Below, in pieces: positions 45,249 to 54,941 of a stretch of 64,000 nucleotides of DNA. A program made the translations under genes and the position numbers. This DNA is from an uncultured Clostridia bacterium (GTDB taxonomy: Bacteria; Bacillota; Clostridia; Oscillospirales; Oscillospiraceae): positions 1 through 64,000 of the forward strand of contig CAMUZA010000004.1 in the NCBI GenBank assembly GCA_947165085.1. Reading direction: 5' to 3'. The notes under the pieces are model-generated. The model did no database searches. It saw nothing but the letters and a program-made list of their open reading frames with translations, and was not told the origin of the DNA. Every line of letters begins with the position of its first letter. Within the stretch, counting starts at the first letter, position 1.

Positions 45249-46216
45249 GTACGGTTCTGCTTGTCATTTTGATCGTCCTCGGTGTCCTCGTTCTGCTGTT
45301 TCTGATCGCGTCCTTCTTTTTGTGGCGGATCGCGTGCGGGCGTAACGACGCCATGGAAAACAATTTTGAGCGCACGGTCAACAGCTTTGTCTACCGCGAG
45401 TTCCGCGATCAGATCTTCGACGCCCGCGACTGGCTGAACGCGCAGCGCACGGAGGACGTCTCCGTTACCTCTTACGACGGATTGCAGCTTGCGGCGACCT
45501 GGCTGCCGTGCGAGAACGCGCGCGGCACCCTGCTGCTCTTCCACGGCTGGCGCGGCGGTCCCGTTTCCGATTTCGGCTATGCGCTCAAAACGTACTACGC
45601 CCTGCGGCTGAACATTCTGCTCGTCCATGAGCGCGCGCAGGGTAAGTCCGGGGGAAAATACATGACCTTCGGCGTCCGCGAACGGCACGACGTGCATACC
45701 TGGGTGCGCTGGCACACCGAGCGATTCGGTGAGGACGTTCCCATTCTGCTCGCCGGACTCTCCATGGGCGCAAGCACCGTTCTGATGGCGTGCGGCGAGC
45801 AGTTCGAGGGAAACGTCCGCTGCGTCTTCGCGGACTGCGGCTTTACCAGTCCGAAAGAGATTCTCGCTTCTGTCTCGCGCAGACTGCATCTTCCGGCATG
45901 GCTTTACGTTTCGGCGGTCGGTCTGTGGACGCGCTTCGTTTCCGGTTTCCGTCTGAATGAATACTCCACCCTGGACGCCATGCCGAAGATGACCCTGCCC
46001 GTTCTCTTTGCCCACGGTGAAGCGGACACCTTCGTCCCCTGCGAGATGACCAAGCGAAACTTCGAAGCCTGCGCGAGCGCGGACAAGACCCTGCTCCTCG
46101 TGCCCGGCGCAAAGCACGGACAGAGCTTCCCTTACGCGCCCGAACGGTATACCGAGGCGATCACCGGATTGCTCGACAGAACGATAGGAGAAAGAAATGC
46201 AAGAAGTCAGAGTTAA
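45245..46216 (+). CDS. Membrane-anchored alpha/beta hydrolase
   Basis: GTLLLFHGWRGG, LAGLSMGASTVLMA, HGEADTFVP. Confidence 0.9.
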   Translation: MSTVLLVILIVLGVLVLLFLIASFFLWRIACGRNDAMENNFERTVNSFVYREFRDQIFDARDWLNAQRTEDVSVTSYDGLQLAATWLPCENARGTLLLFHGWRGGPVSDFGYALKTYYALRLNILLVHERAQGKSGGKYMTFGVRERHDVHTWVRWHTERFGEDVPILLAGLSMGASTVLMACGEQFEGNVRCVFADCGFTSPKEILASVSRRLHLPAWLYVSAVGLWTRFVSGFRLNEYSTLDAMPKMTLPVLFAHGEADTFVPCEMTKRNFEACASADKTLLLVPGAKHGQSFPYAPERYTEAITGLLDRTIGERNARSQS

Positions 46217-46637
46217 AAAATTGAGAAACAACGCGCGGCTGCCGGTCTACGGCACCGCTTTTTCCGCGGGAGCGGATCTGTTCGCCTGCCTGGACACGCC
46301 TGTGACGATCGCGCCGGGCGAGACGAAGCTGATCTCTCTCGGCATCAGCGTGGAAATCCCCGAAGGCTACGCCGGTCTGGTGTTCGCCCGCAGCGGTCTT
46401 GCGACCAAGCGGCATCTCGCGCCCGCCAACAAGGTCGGCGTGATCGACTCGGACTACCGCGGGGAGTTTTTTGTCCCGCTGCACAACCACGGCGCGGCGC
46501 CGCAGACCGTTGAGGACGGCGAACGCATCGCGCAGATGATCCTGACGCCGTATCTGACCGCGCGGTTTATCGAAGCAGAGGAGCTTTCCGACACCGTGCG
46601 CGGCGAGGGCGGCTTCGGCTCGACGGGAACGAAATAA
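46197..46637 (+). CDS. dut: dUTP diphosphatase
   Basis: YGTAFSAGADLFACLD, ARSGLATKRHL, GVIDSDYRGE, ERIAQMIL, RGEGGFGSTG. Confidence 0.95.
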   Translation: MQEVRVKKLRNNARLPVYGTAFSAGADLFACLDTPVTIAPGETKLISLGISVEIPEGYAGLVFARSGLATKRHLAPANKVGVIDSDYRGEFFVPLHNHGAAPQTVEDGERIAQMILTPYLTARFIEAEELSDTVRGEGGFGSTGTK

Positions 46638-48646
46638 TGGGCGGCTTTCTTCCGATCAGCCGGAAAGAGATGGACGCGCTCGGCTGGGAACAGCCCGATT
46701 TCGTCTACGTCATCGGCGACGCCTACGTCGACCATCCCTCCTTCGGTCACGCGATCATCAGCCGCGTGCTGGAACACGCCGGCTACAAGGTCGCGATCTG
46801 CGCTCAGCCGGACTGGAAGAATCCGGATTCTGTGAATCTTTTCGGCACGCCGCGCCTTGCCTACCTCGTCTCCGGCGGCAATATGGATTCCATGGTGAAC
46901 CACTATTCCGTCGGCAAGCACCGCCGCAAATCGGACGCCTACACACCCGGCGGCGTGACCGGCAAACGTCCGGACTATGCCGCCGTCGTCTATTCCAATC
47001 TGATCCGGCAGACGCATCCGCACGTTCCGATCATCCTCGGCGGCATCGAGGCAAGCCTGCGCCGCCTCGCCCACTACGACTACTGGTCGGACAAGCTCAA
47101 GCGTTCGATCCTGCTCGACGCGCAGGCGGATCTGATCTCCTACGGCATGGGCGAAAAGAGCATCGTGGAGATCGCAGACGCGCTGGACAGCGGACTTTCG
47201 GTCCGCGATCTGACCTTCATCGACGGCACGGTCTACCGCACGACGGAGCCGGATACGGACGGAGCGATCGTACTGCCGTCCTTCGACGCGCTGCGTGAAA
47301 ACAAGCGCCGCTACGCGGAGAGCTTTTTCAAGCAGTACGGCAACACCGACCCCTTTACCGCGAAACGGCTGATCGAGCCGTACGGCAGAGAGTTCGTCGT
47401 GCAGAATCCGCCGCAGAAACCCCTGACCACCGAGGAAATGGACGCGGTCTACGCCCTGCCCTATCAGAATACGTATCATCCGTCCTACAAGGACGGCGTT
47501 CCTGCGATCAAAGAGGTGCAGTTCAGCTTAGTTTCCAACCGCGGCTGCTTCGGCGGCTGTTCGTTCTGTGCGCTGACCTTCCATCAGGGGCGCATCGTGC
47601 AGACGCGCTCGCATGAATCCATCCTGTCGGAAGCGGAAGCCATGACGAAGCATCCCGATTTCAAGGGTTATATCCACGACGTCGGCGGCCCGACCGCCAA
47701 CTTCCGCCACCCCGCCTGCGACAAACAATTATCGCACGGCGTCTGCCCGACCAAGCAGTGCCTTTTCCCGTCGCCGTGCAAGAATCTGCGGGCGGATCAT
47801 ACAGATTATGTAAACCTCCTGCGCGAATTGCGCAGTCTTCCGCATGTGAAAAAGGTCTTTATCCGCAGCGGCATCCGCTTCGACTACCTGCTGGCAGACG
47901 CCGATCCGACCTTCCTGCGGGAGCTGGTCGAGCATCACGTCTCCGGACAGCTCAAGGTCGCGCCGGAGCACGTCTCCGACCGCGTCCTCAAGTACATGGG
48001 CAAGCCGCGCCACGCGGTTTATCAGAAGTTTTGTCACAAGTATGCAAAGCTGAACGAAACGCTCGGCTTGAAGCAGTACCTCGTGCCGTATCTCATGAGC
48101 TCGCACCCCGGCTCGTCGCTGAAAGAGGCGGTGGAGCTGGCGGAGTATATCCGCGACCTGGGCTATATGCCCGAGCAGGTGCAGGACTTCTACCCCACGC
48201 CCTCTACCCTCTCCACGGTCATGTATTATACGGGGCTTGACCCGCGCACGATGGAGCCGGTTTACGTGCCGACCGATCCGCATGAAAAAGCCATGCAGCG
48301 CGCGCTGATCCAGTACCGCGACCCGAAGAACTACGCGCTCGTGCATGAGGCGCTGGAAAAAGCCGGGCGCACCGACCTGATCGGCTACGACAAGAAGTGC
48401 CTGATCCGTCCGCGCAAGGGCGAGCAGCCCGTAAAGGCGAAAAAGATAGCAGCCCCCGCCGCGCAGGGCAGGAAAACGCCCGCACCCGCCAAAGAGTCCG
48501 CAGCAAAGAATAAAAAAGAGCGTCCGTCCCGGACGCCCGCCGCCAAGCAGACTGCGAAACAGCCTGCCAAAACGCAGTCTGTCAAAACGCCGACCGCGGC
48601 GCAGCTCGCTGCCGCCGAACGGTATCTGAAAAAGCGCAAGAAGTAA
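46637..48646 (+). CDS. ygiQ: YgiQ-family radical SAM protein
   Basis: SLVSNRGCFGGCSFCALTFHQGR; long family-typical architecture with basic tail. Confidence 0.93.
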   Translation: MGGFLPISRKEMDALGWEQPDFVYVIGDAYVDHPSFGHAIISRVLEHAGYKVAICAQPDWKNPDSVNLFGTPRLAYLVSGGNMDSMVNHYSVGKHRRKSDAYTPGGVTGKRPDYAAVVYSNLIRQTHPHVPIILGGIEASLRRLAHYDYWSDKLKRSILLDAQADLISYGMGEKSIVEIADALDSGLSVRDLTFIDGTVYRTTEPDTDGAIVLPSFDALRENKRRYAESFFKQYGNTDPFTAKRLIEPYGREFVVQNPPQKPLTTEEMDAVYALPYQNTYHPSYKDGVPAIKEVQFSLVSNRGCFGGCSFCALTFHQGRIVQTRSHESILSEAEAMTKHPDFKGYIHDVGGPTANFRHPACDKQLSHGVCPTKQCLFPSPCKNLRADHTDYVNLLRELRSLPHVKKVFIRSGIRFDYLLADADPTFLRELVEHHVSGQLKVAPEHVSDRVLKYMGKPRHAVYQKFCHKYAKLNETLGLKQYLVPYLMSSHPGSSLKEAVELAEYIRDLGYMPEQVQDFYPTPSTLSTVMYYTGLDPRTMEPVYVPTDPHEKAMQRALIQYRDPKNYALVHEALEKAGRTDLIGYDKKCLIRPRKGEQPVKAKKIAAPAAQGRKTPAPAKESAAKNKKERPSRTPAAKQTAKQPAKTQSVKTPTAAQLAAAERYLKKRKK

Positions 48647-48703
48647 TTATGATAAAGGGAACGATGCACGGCACCGTTCCCTTTCCTATATGCAACCCTC
48701 CTG

Positions 48704-48744
48704 CCGTGTCATTGCGAGGCTCCGCAAACCTCGCAATGACACGG
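48704..48744. repeat. Perfect 16-bp inverted repeat of the TGTCATTGCGAGG type
   Basis: CCGTGTCATTGCGAGG-ctccgcaaa-CCTCGCAATGACACGG. Confidence 0.85.
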
Positions 48745-48853
48745 AAACGATTCCCTTCAAGGGGCAGTCTCAATTCTCAGCAGTATACGCATCTTGCGCA
48801 AAAGGACGCGCTTCCATACGGAGCGCGTCCTTTTGCGGCACGATTCTGAACAG

Positions 48854-49591
48854 TCAGTCTCTGTCCCAGTTGTGCCAGACGTTCTGCACGTCGTCGTCAT
48901 CGTCGAAGATGTCCAACATCTTCTCCATGTTGGCGATGTCCTCTTCGTTCTCGAGCTTCTTGTACTCGCCCGGAACCATCTCGATCTGCGCGGATACAAA
49001 GGCATAGCCCTTCTTGCCCATGGCGTCGGCAACGGCGTTGAAATCGTCGGGGTCTGTATAGATCGTGAAGCAGTCGCCCTCCGCCTCGAAGTCGTCCGCG
49101 CCGCAGTCCATCGCGTCCATCATGACGTCGTCTTCTTCGTAGTCGCCGTCCTCGTTGTCGATGACGAGAACGCCCTTCTTGCTGAAGTTCCAGCTCACGC
49201 AGCCGGCTGCGCCCATCTTGCCGCCGTACTTGTCGAAGTGGTGGCGCACGTTGCCGGCAGTACGGTTGCGGCTGTCGGTCATCGTCTCGACGATCACGGC
49301 GATGCCGCTCGGACCGTAGCCCTCGTAGGTGATGGCTTCGTAGGCGTCGCCGCTGCCGGCGGAAGCCGCCTTCTCCAAAACGCGCTTGATGTTGTCGTTC
49401 GGCATATTGGCGGCCTTTGCCTTGGTAATGACCGTCGCCAGACGGGAGTTATAGTTGGGATCGGTCGAGCCGCCGCCCTCTTTGACCGCTACGTACATTT
49501 CCTTTGCGATCTTTGTAAACGCCGCCGCACGCTTCGCGTCCTGCGCGCCCTTAGTTTTCTGAATATTATGCCATTTGGAATGACCCGACAT
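48854..49591 (-). CDS. yebC: YebC/PmpR-family protein
   Basis: MSGHSKWHNIQKTKGAQDAKRAAAFTKIAKEM. Confidence 0.96.
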   Translation of the reverse strand: MSGHSKWHNIQKTKGAQDAKRAAAFTKIAKEMYVAVKEGGGSTDPNYNSRLATVITKAKAANMPNDNIKRVLEKAASAGSGDAYEAITYEGYGPSGIAVIVETMTDSRNRTAGNVRHHFDKYGGKMGAAGCVSWNFSKKGVLVIDNEDGDYEEDDVMMDAMDCGADDFEAEGDCFTIYTDPDDFNAVADAMGKKGYAFVSAQIEMVPGEYKKLENEEDIANMEKMLDIFDDDDDVQNVWHNWDRD

Positions 49592-49661
49592 GGTAGTTCT
49601 TCCCTTCTTTTTTGAATTGCAAGCTATATTTTAGCACACAGCGCGCCGAAAAACAACCGTT

Positions 49662-50441
49662 TTACGCAAATTTTGTGCAGTCGGCGTGGAGGGCGGACGG
49701 AATGACCTCGATCTCCGGGAACGCCGCGCGGAGCTTCGTGACGAGACAGGCGCAGACGGGATTCTCCGTTTCGAAGTGTCCCGCGTCGATCAGAGTCAGT
49801 CCCATTTCGCGCGCGTCTGCGAACTGGTGGTATTTCACGTCAGCGGTCACGAAGGTGTCACAGCCGAGCGCGTCCCTGACCGGCGTCAGCAGATCGCCGC
49901 ACGAGCCGCCGCCGACGGCGACGCGGCGCACGGGATTTCCGCCGTCCAAATAGCGCACGCCCTCACAGGCAAGCCGCTGCTTGACAAAGGGCAGGAATTC
50001 CGCCAGCGTCTGCTCCCCAACCTCGCCGTAGCGGATCAGATGGGGCGCGTCGCTGATATTCGGCATGACGCGGATATCCTTCAGTCCCAGCCGCTCCGCC
50101 AGAACGTCGTTGACCCCGCCGGGCGCGCAGTCCAGATTCGTGTGCATGGAGATGACGGCAAGTCCGTTTTCCAGATAGGCAAGCAGCCGCTTGCCCGTAA
50201 CCGTCGTGTCCGAGACTGTGTTCGTTCCGCCGTAGATCAGCGGATGGTGCGTCACGACCAGCTCGCAGCCGCAGGCTTTCGCCTCCTCGGCAACTTCCAG
50301 GGTCGCGTCCAGCGCGACGAGAACTTTCGTTACCGCGCGGTCGGAATGCCCGCACATCAGGCCGACGTTGTCCCATTCCATCTTGTAGCGCTCCGGCGCG
50401 ACGGCGAATAAGTAGTTCAGAATCTCATTTACGGCAGGCAT
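49662..50441 (-). CDS. Nif3-like dinuclear metal centre protein
   Basis: WDNVGLMCGHSDRAVTKVLVALDATLEV, VTHHPLIYGG, MHTNLDCAPGGVNDVLAE. Confidence 0.93.
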   Translation of the reverse strand: MPAVNEILNYLFAVAPERYKMEWDNVGLMCGHSDRAVTKVLVALDATLEVAEEAKACGCELVVTHHPLIYGGTNTVSDTTVTGKRLLAYLENGLAVISMHTNLDCAPGGVNDVLAERLGLKDIRVMPNISDAPHLIRYGEVGEQTLAEFLPFVKQRLACEGVRYLDGGNPVRRVAVGGGSCGDLLTPVRDALGCDTFVTADVKYHQFADAREMGLTLIDAGHFETENPVCACLVTKLRAAFPEIEVIPSALHADCTKFA

Positions 50442-51150
50442 CGTCCTGTCCCCTTTCTTCCAGTTCGCGGAGGATCGCCGCGATCTCTTCATAAGCCGCC
50501 TTGTAGTAGGCGAGCTTTCGTTTATCCTCTTCGGTCACGCCCTTTGCGATCCCCGCAAGCGTGTTTTCCAGGCTGCGCGCAATGCGCGAAAGATACGGCG
50601 CAAGGAGCGGATCATTGGATGAAAGCAGCGCGTCGGAGGCATACTGTCTGCCCGGCGATAGCGGCGTTCCGCCGCCGTAGCGCACCGTCATCACAGCGTA
50701 GAGAAAGCCGCCATCCTGCACGAGCCGTTCTTTCAGAATGGAAAAACCGCGCTCGCCCAGATACCGGCGCAGGTCGTTGCCGGAAGACTGCGGCTGCAGA
50801 ATCAGCGTGCAGTTTTCCCGTACCCACGGCGCTTCTTCGATGATCCGCGCGATCAGGTCGCCGCCCATACCGGCGCACACGACCGTGTCCACGGAAGCAG
50901 CCTTTACCGCCTTGAGTCCATCGGCGCGGGAAAAGCGCATCTTGTCCGCAACGCCGAAGCGGACGGCGTTCTGCATGGCTTTCTGGAGCGGCATTTCGCG
51001 CAGATCGCTCGCGTGGACGAAGGACGCTTTCCCGCTCTGCAAAAGATAAATGCCGAGATAGCCGTGGTCGCAGCCGACGTCCGCCACCTTCGCGCCCTGC
51101 GGCACTTCCTCGGCGCAGCAGAGCAATCGTTTACTGATTGGTAGTTTCAT
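50425..51150 (-). CDS. trmK: tRNA (adenine22-N1)-methyltransferase TrmK
   Basis: ADVGCDHGYLGIYLLQSGKA, CAGMGGDLIARII, LILQPQ; adjacent to Nif3 as often seen. Confidence 0.9.
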   Translation of the reverse strand: MKLPISKRLLCCAEEVPQGAKVADVGCDHGYLGIYLLQSGKASFVHASDLREMPLQKAMQNAVRFGVADKMRFSRADGLKAVKAASVDTVVCAGMGGDLIARIIEEAPWVRENCTLILQPQSSGNDLRRYLGERGFSILKERLVQDGGFLYAVMTVRYGGGTPLSPGRQYASDALLSSNDPLLAPYLSRIARSLENTLAGIAKGVTEEDKRKLAYYKAAYEEIAAILRELEERGQDDACRK

Positions 51151-51187
51151 ATTTTTTGCAAAAAGGGAGGCGCGCGCCTCCCTTTCC

Positions 51188-51406
51188 TCACTTGTTCGCT
51201 TCGTTCGCTTCGATGAAGCGGTTGACCTGCGCAAGGAACGCATCGGCGTCTACGCCGTGCACCATGCAGGCTTCCTCAACGGTCTCGCCGCGGGACGCCG
51301 GGCAGCCCAGGCAGTGCATACCGATCGCCATAAACAGAGGAGCGGTCTCCGGCGCGATGTCCAGCACGTCGCCGATGATGGTGGTCTTTTCGATTTTCGT
51401 TGCCAT
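51188..51406 (-). CDS. DUF1858 domain protein
   Basis: TTIIGDVLDIAPETAPLFMAIGMHCLGCPASRGETVEEACMVHGVD. Confidence 0.9.
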   Translation of the reverse strand: MATKIEKTTIIGDVLDIAPETAPLFMAIGMHCLGCPASRGETVEEACMVHGVDADAFLAQVNRFIEANEANK

Positions 51407-51536
51407 GTGTATTACCTCCTATGACATGATCGGCTATATTATACCCGACCGATTCGCAAAAATCAACCGCTATCGTGCAAAAGCGACCTTGATTTTCCGT
51501 CAGAGGGTGGTATGATAGCAAGAGGAAGTGATTTAT

Positions 51537-53111
51537 ATGTTTGATACGCTGATTCGCGGCGGAACGATCATCGACGGCAGCGGCGGCGCGCCGTATCGCG
51601 CCGACGTCGCCCTAATGGACGGAAGAATCGCCGCGATCGGTCACAATCTGGGCGAAGCCGCGCAGACGATCGACGCAGGCGGCTTTTGCGTCACGCCCGG
51701 CTTCATCGACATCCATCGCCACGGCGACGCGGAGGTCTTCCGTCCCGGCTTCGGAAAAGCGGAACTGCGGCAGGGTCTGACGACCATCCTCAACGGCGCG
51801 TGCGGCGTCTCTCTCGTCCCCTTCGGCGAGCGGCACAGGGAAGAACTGCTGCACTACTTAGAGCCGATCACCGGCAAGCTCGATCCCGCGATCCCCACCG
51901 AATCCCTCGGCGCGTACCTCAACGCGCTGCGCAAGGTGAAGCTGCCGCTGAACGTCGGCATGATGCTCGGCGCAGGCACCGTGCGGGCAGACCTCTTCGG
52001 CTACGGCGAGGAGGAACCCGCCGATATGCGCCAACTGCACAGGCAACTCGAGCGCGGCATCGCGGACGGCGCATACGGCATTTCCCTCGGACTCGGCTAC
52101 GCGCCGGAGTGCTTCTACACGACGGACGGGCTCATCCGCGCCCTGCAGCCGCTAAAGGACGGCGATATTCCGATCACCGTCCACATGCGCCATGAGGGCG
52201 ACGGCGTCTGCGACAGCGTGGAAGAGATGATCGCCGTCGCCAAGGCGCTGCGCTGCCCCATGCACATCAGCCACCTGAAGGCGATGGGCAAGCGGAACTG
52301 GCATGTAAAGATCCCGCGTGCGCTGGAATTGATGGAGCGAGCGCGCGCTGACGGCGTGGATATCTCCTGCGACGTCTATCTCTACGACGCGGGCTCGACC
52401 CAGCTTCTGCACCTGCTGCCGCCGGACTTCCTCAGGGGCGGCGTGGACGCGATCTGCGCGCGCCTGCGCGACAAGAATCAGCGCGAAATCCTCCGCGAGG
52501 CGATCGCGCACCGGCATGATTTTGATAATATCGCGCAGATGGTCGGCTGGGACAATATCATGCTCTCCGCGCTCAACCTGCCGGAGTATCAGCATTTGAT
52601 CGGCAAGACCGTTGCCGAGGCGGCGGAGCTGCTGCACCTCGATCCGGTGGACTGCCTGTGTCAGCTCCTTGCGGACGAGCGCTGCGCCGTGACAATGATT
52701 GACCGCATGGCGTGCGAGGACGACATCTGCACGATCCTGCACGACGACTATTCGAGCGTGATTTCCGATTCAACCTATCCCACCTCCGGCATGCCGCACC
52801 CGCGCGTCTATGGCTCGTACGTGCGCGTTTTTGAGCGGTTTGTCCTCGAAAAGAAGACAATCGACCTGCCGACGGCGGTACGGAAGATCACTTCCCTGCC
52901 CGCCGAGGCGATGCGGATCAAAAACAAAGGGCTTTTGCGCGTCGGCATGGACGCGGATATCAATATCTTCAAACCGGAGCTACTGCGCGAGCGCGCGACC
53001 TACCTCGACCCGCGGCAGGAAAGCGAGGGCATGGACACCGTCCTCGTCGGCGGCAAGCCCGCCATCCTCCACGGCGCATGGACGGACGCCGGCGCAGGAC
53101 AAGCGATATAA
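51537..53111 (+). CDS. N-acyl-D-amino-acid deacylase family amidohydrolase
   Basis: DTLIRGGTIIDGSGGAPYRADVALMDGRIAAIG, FIDIHRHGD, HISHLKAMGKRNW. Confidence 0.92.
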   Translation: MFDTLIRGGTIIDGSGGAPYRADVALMDGRIAAIGHNLGEAAQTIDAGGFCVTPGFIDIHRHGDAEVFRPGFGKAELRQGLTTILNGACGVSLVPFGERHREELLHYLEPITGKLDPAIPTESLGAYLNALRKVKLPLNVGMMLGAGTVRADLFGYGEEEPADMRQLHRQLERGIADGAYGISLGLGYAPECFYTTDGLIRALQPLKDGDIPITVHMRHEGDGVCDSVEEMIAVAKALRCPMHISHLKAMGKRNWHVKIPRALELMERARADGVDISCDVYLYDAGSTQLLHLLPPDFLRGGVDAICARLRDKNQREILREAIAHRHDFDNIAQMVGWDNIMLSALNLPEYQHLIGKTVAEAAELLHLDPVDCLCQLLADERCAVTMIDRMACEDDICTILHDDYSSVISDSTYPTSGMPHPRVYGSYVRVFERFVLEKKTIDLPTAVRKITSLPAEAMRIKNKGLLRVGMDADINIFKPELLRERATYLDPRQESEGMDTVLVGGKPAILHGAWTDAGAGQAI

Positions 53112-53270
53112 ACGGCAGGACCTCCGCAACATCGGAGATCCTGCCGCATTTTATAACGCGCAACGTCTTGCTGCACAGAGGCACGAATTGCTAATTCTTC
53201 CCGCTGTCGGCTCCCTTTCCTTCACAGTTTCCGCTCGCGGCGCAACCTGTAAAAGTGTCCCGCATCGATA

Positions 53271-53417
53271 CGGACAGATTGCCACGACCAGTGTGCGCAC
53301 TGGTCTCGCAATGACAGAATCAAGCAATTTCCCGTGTGATTTGCGTTTGTTCCATAAGGAAAACCGAACAGTTTTGTCATTGCGAGGCTGACGAAGTCAG
53401 CCGTGGCAATCTGTCCG
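53271..53417. repeat. Composite inverted repeat of two CGGACAGATTGCCACG...TCGCAATGACA units, MITE-like
   Basis: CGGACAGATTGCCACG 53271-53286 vs CGTGGCAATCTGTCCG 53402-53417; CGCAATGACA 53307-53316 vs TGTCATTGCG 53375-53384. Confidence 0.85.
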
Positions 53418-53576
53418 TCGCAGGGTCGTTATGCAGTTTCAGGCAAACGAACAGGGAGCAGATCCGCTCTGCTCCCTGTTGCTGCATACGTAAACCATGC
53501 GAGCGCTTTTTTCTCTGTGCAAGGAGATGGCTGCAGGCCCGCAGAGGGCGATCCTGCTCCGTCTGTCGCCGTCCGG

Positions 53577-54500
53577 TTATTTAGCTGCGACGACGATCAT
53601 TACGACACCGGCGATTATGGCGAGTGCAATCAGCGCAAGGCCGATGAAGCAGCCGATATGCTGCGATTTTTGCGATTTCTGCAGTCTCTGGATCTCCGCC
53701 TCCGCATCCGGCACAGCGTGCGCGGGATCGAATGCCTTGACTTCCTGGCAAATCTTCGCGATCTCCTGATAAGCCGCGATCCGGTCGGCGTAGAATTCCG
53801 TCGTTTGATCCGCATAGATGCGAAGATGCCGGATCGCGAGATCGTAAAGCTGCAGCGCCCTTTCCTTGTTTCCCGCGGTCAGCTTTTTCGCTATATTTTT
53901 CAGCGTGATCGCGAACTCTTTGTTGAAAGCGCGGAACAGCTTGATCGTCTCGTCCTTGTTGTCGCTCGTGCTCTTGATGCCGCCTTCCACTTTCGTCGTC
54001 GTCGTAAAAACAAAGCTGCTGCCGATCATCGCGATCACGTCGCTGCTCATTTTTTCGACGATGGGATAGAGCTCCTCCGTTTTCGACGCGTCGAAATTGT
54101 CGTCCAGGATGGAAACGCTTTTTATCAGGGAATTGAACACGGTCTGACGGCGGAAGATGTCTTCGCCGATCAGCGAATTCTTTGCCTTTGCGTAAGCGCT
54201 GTAAAAGATCGCTTCAATATTGGCAGGCTCATTTTGCTCTACCATATTGTAGTATTTTTCCGTCTCGTCCCAGTCCTCTTTCTTCATGGCGCGGCGGGCG
54301 TTTTCCAGGAACTTTTCGATCTGGCTGCTGTTGTCCACTTTGACCGTGCTGCCGGAAACGTCGACTTTCCCTTCGACTTCTTTCATCAGGCTCTTCGCGT
54401 CTTCGGGGGTGTACTTCGTGCCGCAGGACTGGCAGACGTACATTCCGTCCTGCTTCACGATATCGTGGCTGGAACACATTTCACATACGAGCGCTTTCAA
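53577..54500 (-). CDS. Zinc-ribbon protein with C-terminal TM segment
   Basis: ALVCEMCSSHDIVKQDGMYVCQSCGTKYTPEDAKSLM; C-terminal hydrophobic helix. Confidence 0.8.
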   Translation of the reverse strand: MKALVCEMCSSHDIVKQDGMYVCQSCGTKYTPEDAKSLMKEVEGKVDVSGSTVKVDNSSQIEKFLENARRAMKKEDWDETEKYYNMVEQNEPANIEAIFYSAYAKAKNSLIGEDIFRRQTVFNSLIKSVSILDDNFDASKTEELYPIVEKMSSDVIAMIGSSFVFTTTTKVEGGIKSTSDNKDETIKLFRAFNKEFAITLKNIAKKLTAGNKERALQLYDLAIRHLRIYADQTTEFYADRIAAYQEIAKICQEVKAFDPAHAVPDAEAEIQRLQKSQKSQHIGCFIGLALIALAIIAGVVMIVVAAK

Positions 54501-54599
54501 TTCTCTATCCTCCCATAATATATAGTACGCACTTCCCTTTTGCCTCTGTCTTTTGCCTCTTTTTCAGCCGTCCGAGATTGCGCCTTATAATTCGATTGT

Positions 54600-54639
54600 A
54601 CTCAGGATTTGAGTAATTGTCAATACTCAAATCCTGAGT
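54600..54639. promoter_or_regulatory. Perfect 16-bp inverted repeat operator upstream of XRE gene
   Basis: ACTCAGGATTTGAGTA-attgtcaa-TACTCAAATCCTGAGT; each arm is ACTCA-N5-TGAGT. Confidence 0.8.
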
Positions 54640-54674
54640 GTGCTATCTTGGCACTATACAGGGAGGCGGGGCGG

Positions 54675-54908
54675 ATGGACTATCGGACACGGATGCGGAG
54701 CTTGCGGGAGGACCGCGATCTGACGCAGGCGCAGGTCGGGAAGCTCCTGAACAAATCGCAGCAGGGCTACAACCACATAGAGTCCGGCCGCGCGGAATTG
54801 AAGATCGAAGACTTGATCAAGCTCTGCGACTTTTACAATGTTTCTGCCGACTACCTGATCGGAAGAACGGATCAAGCCAAATCGCAGAGCGACAGAAAAC
54901 GCCCTTGA
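54675..54908 (+). CDS. XRE-family HTH regulator
   Basis: MDYRTRMRSLREDRDLTQAQVGKLLNKSQQGYNHIESGRAELKIEDLIKLCDFYNVSADYLIG. Confidence 0.9.
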   Translation: MDYRTRMRSLREDRDLTQAQVGKLLNKSQQGYNHIESGRAELKIEDLIKLCDFYNVSADYLIGRTDQAKSQSDRKRP

Positions 54909-54931
54909 AGAACGAAATCTTCAAGGGCGTT
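54898..54931. terminator. Bidirectional terminator hairpin
   Basis: AACGCCCTTGAAGA-acgaaa-TCTTCAAGGGCGTT. Confidence 0.7.
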
Positions 54932-54941
54932 GTTGTTGAGA

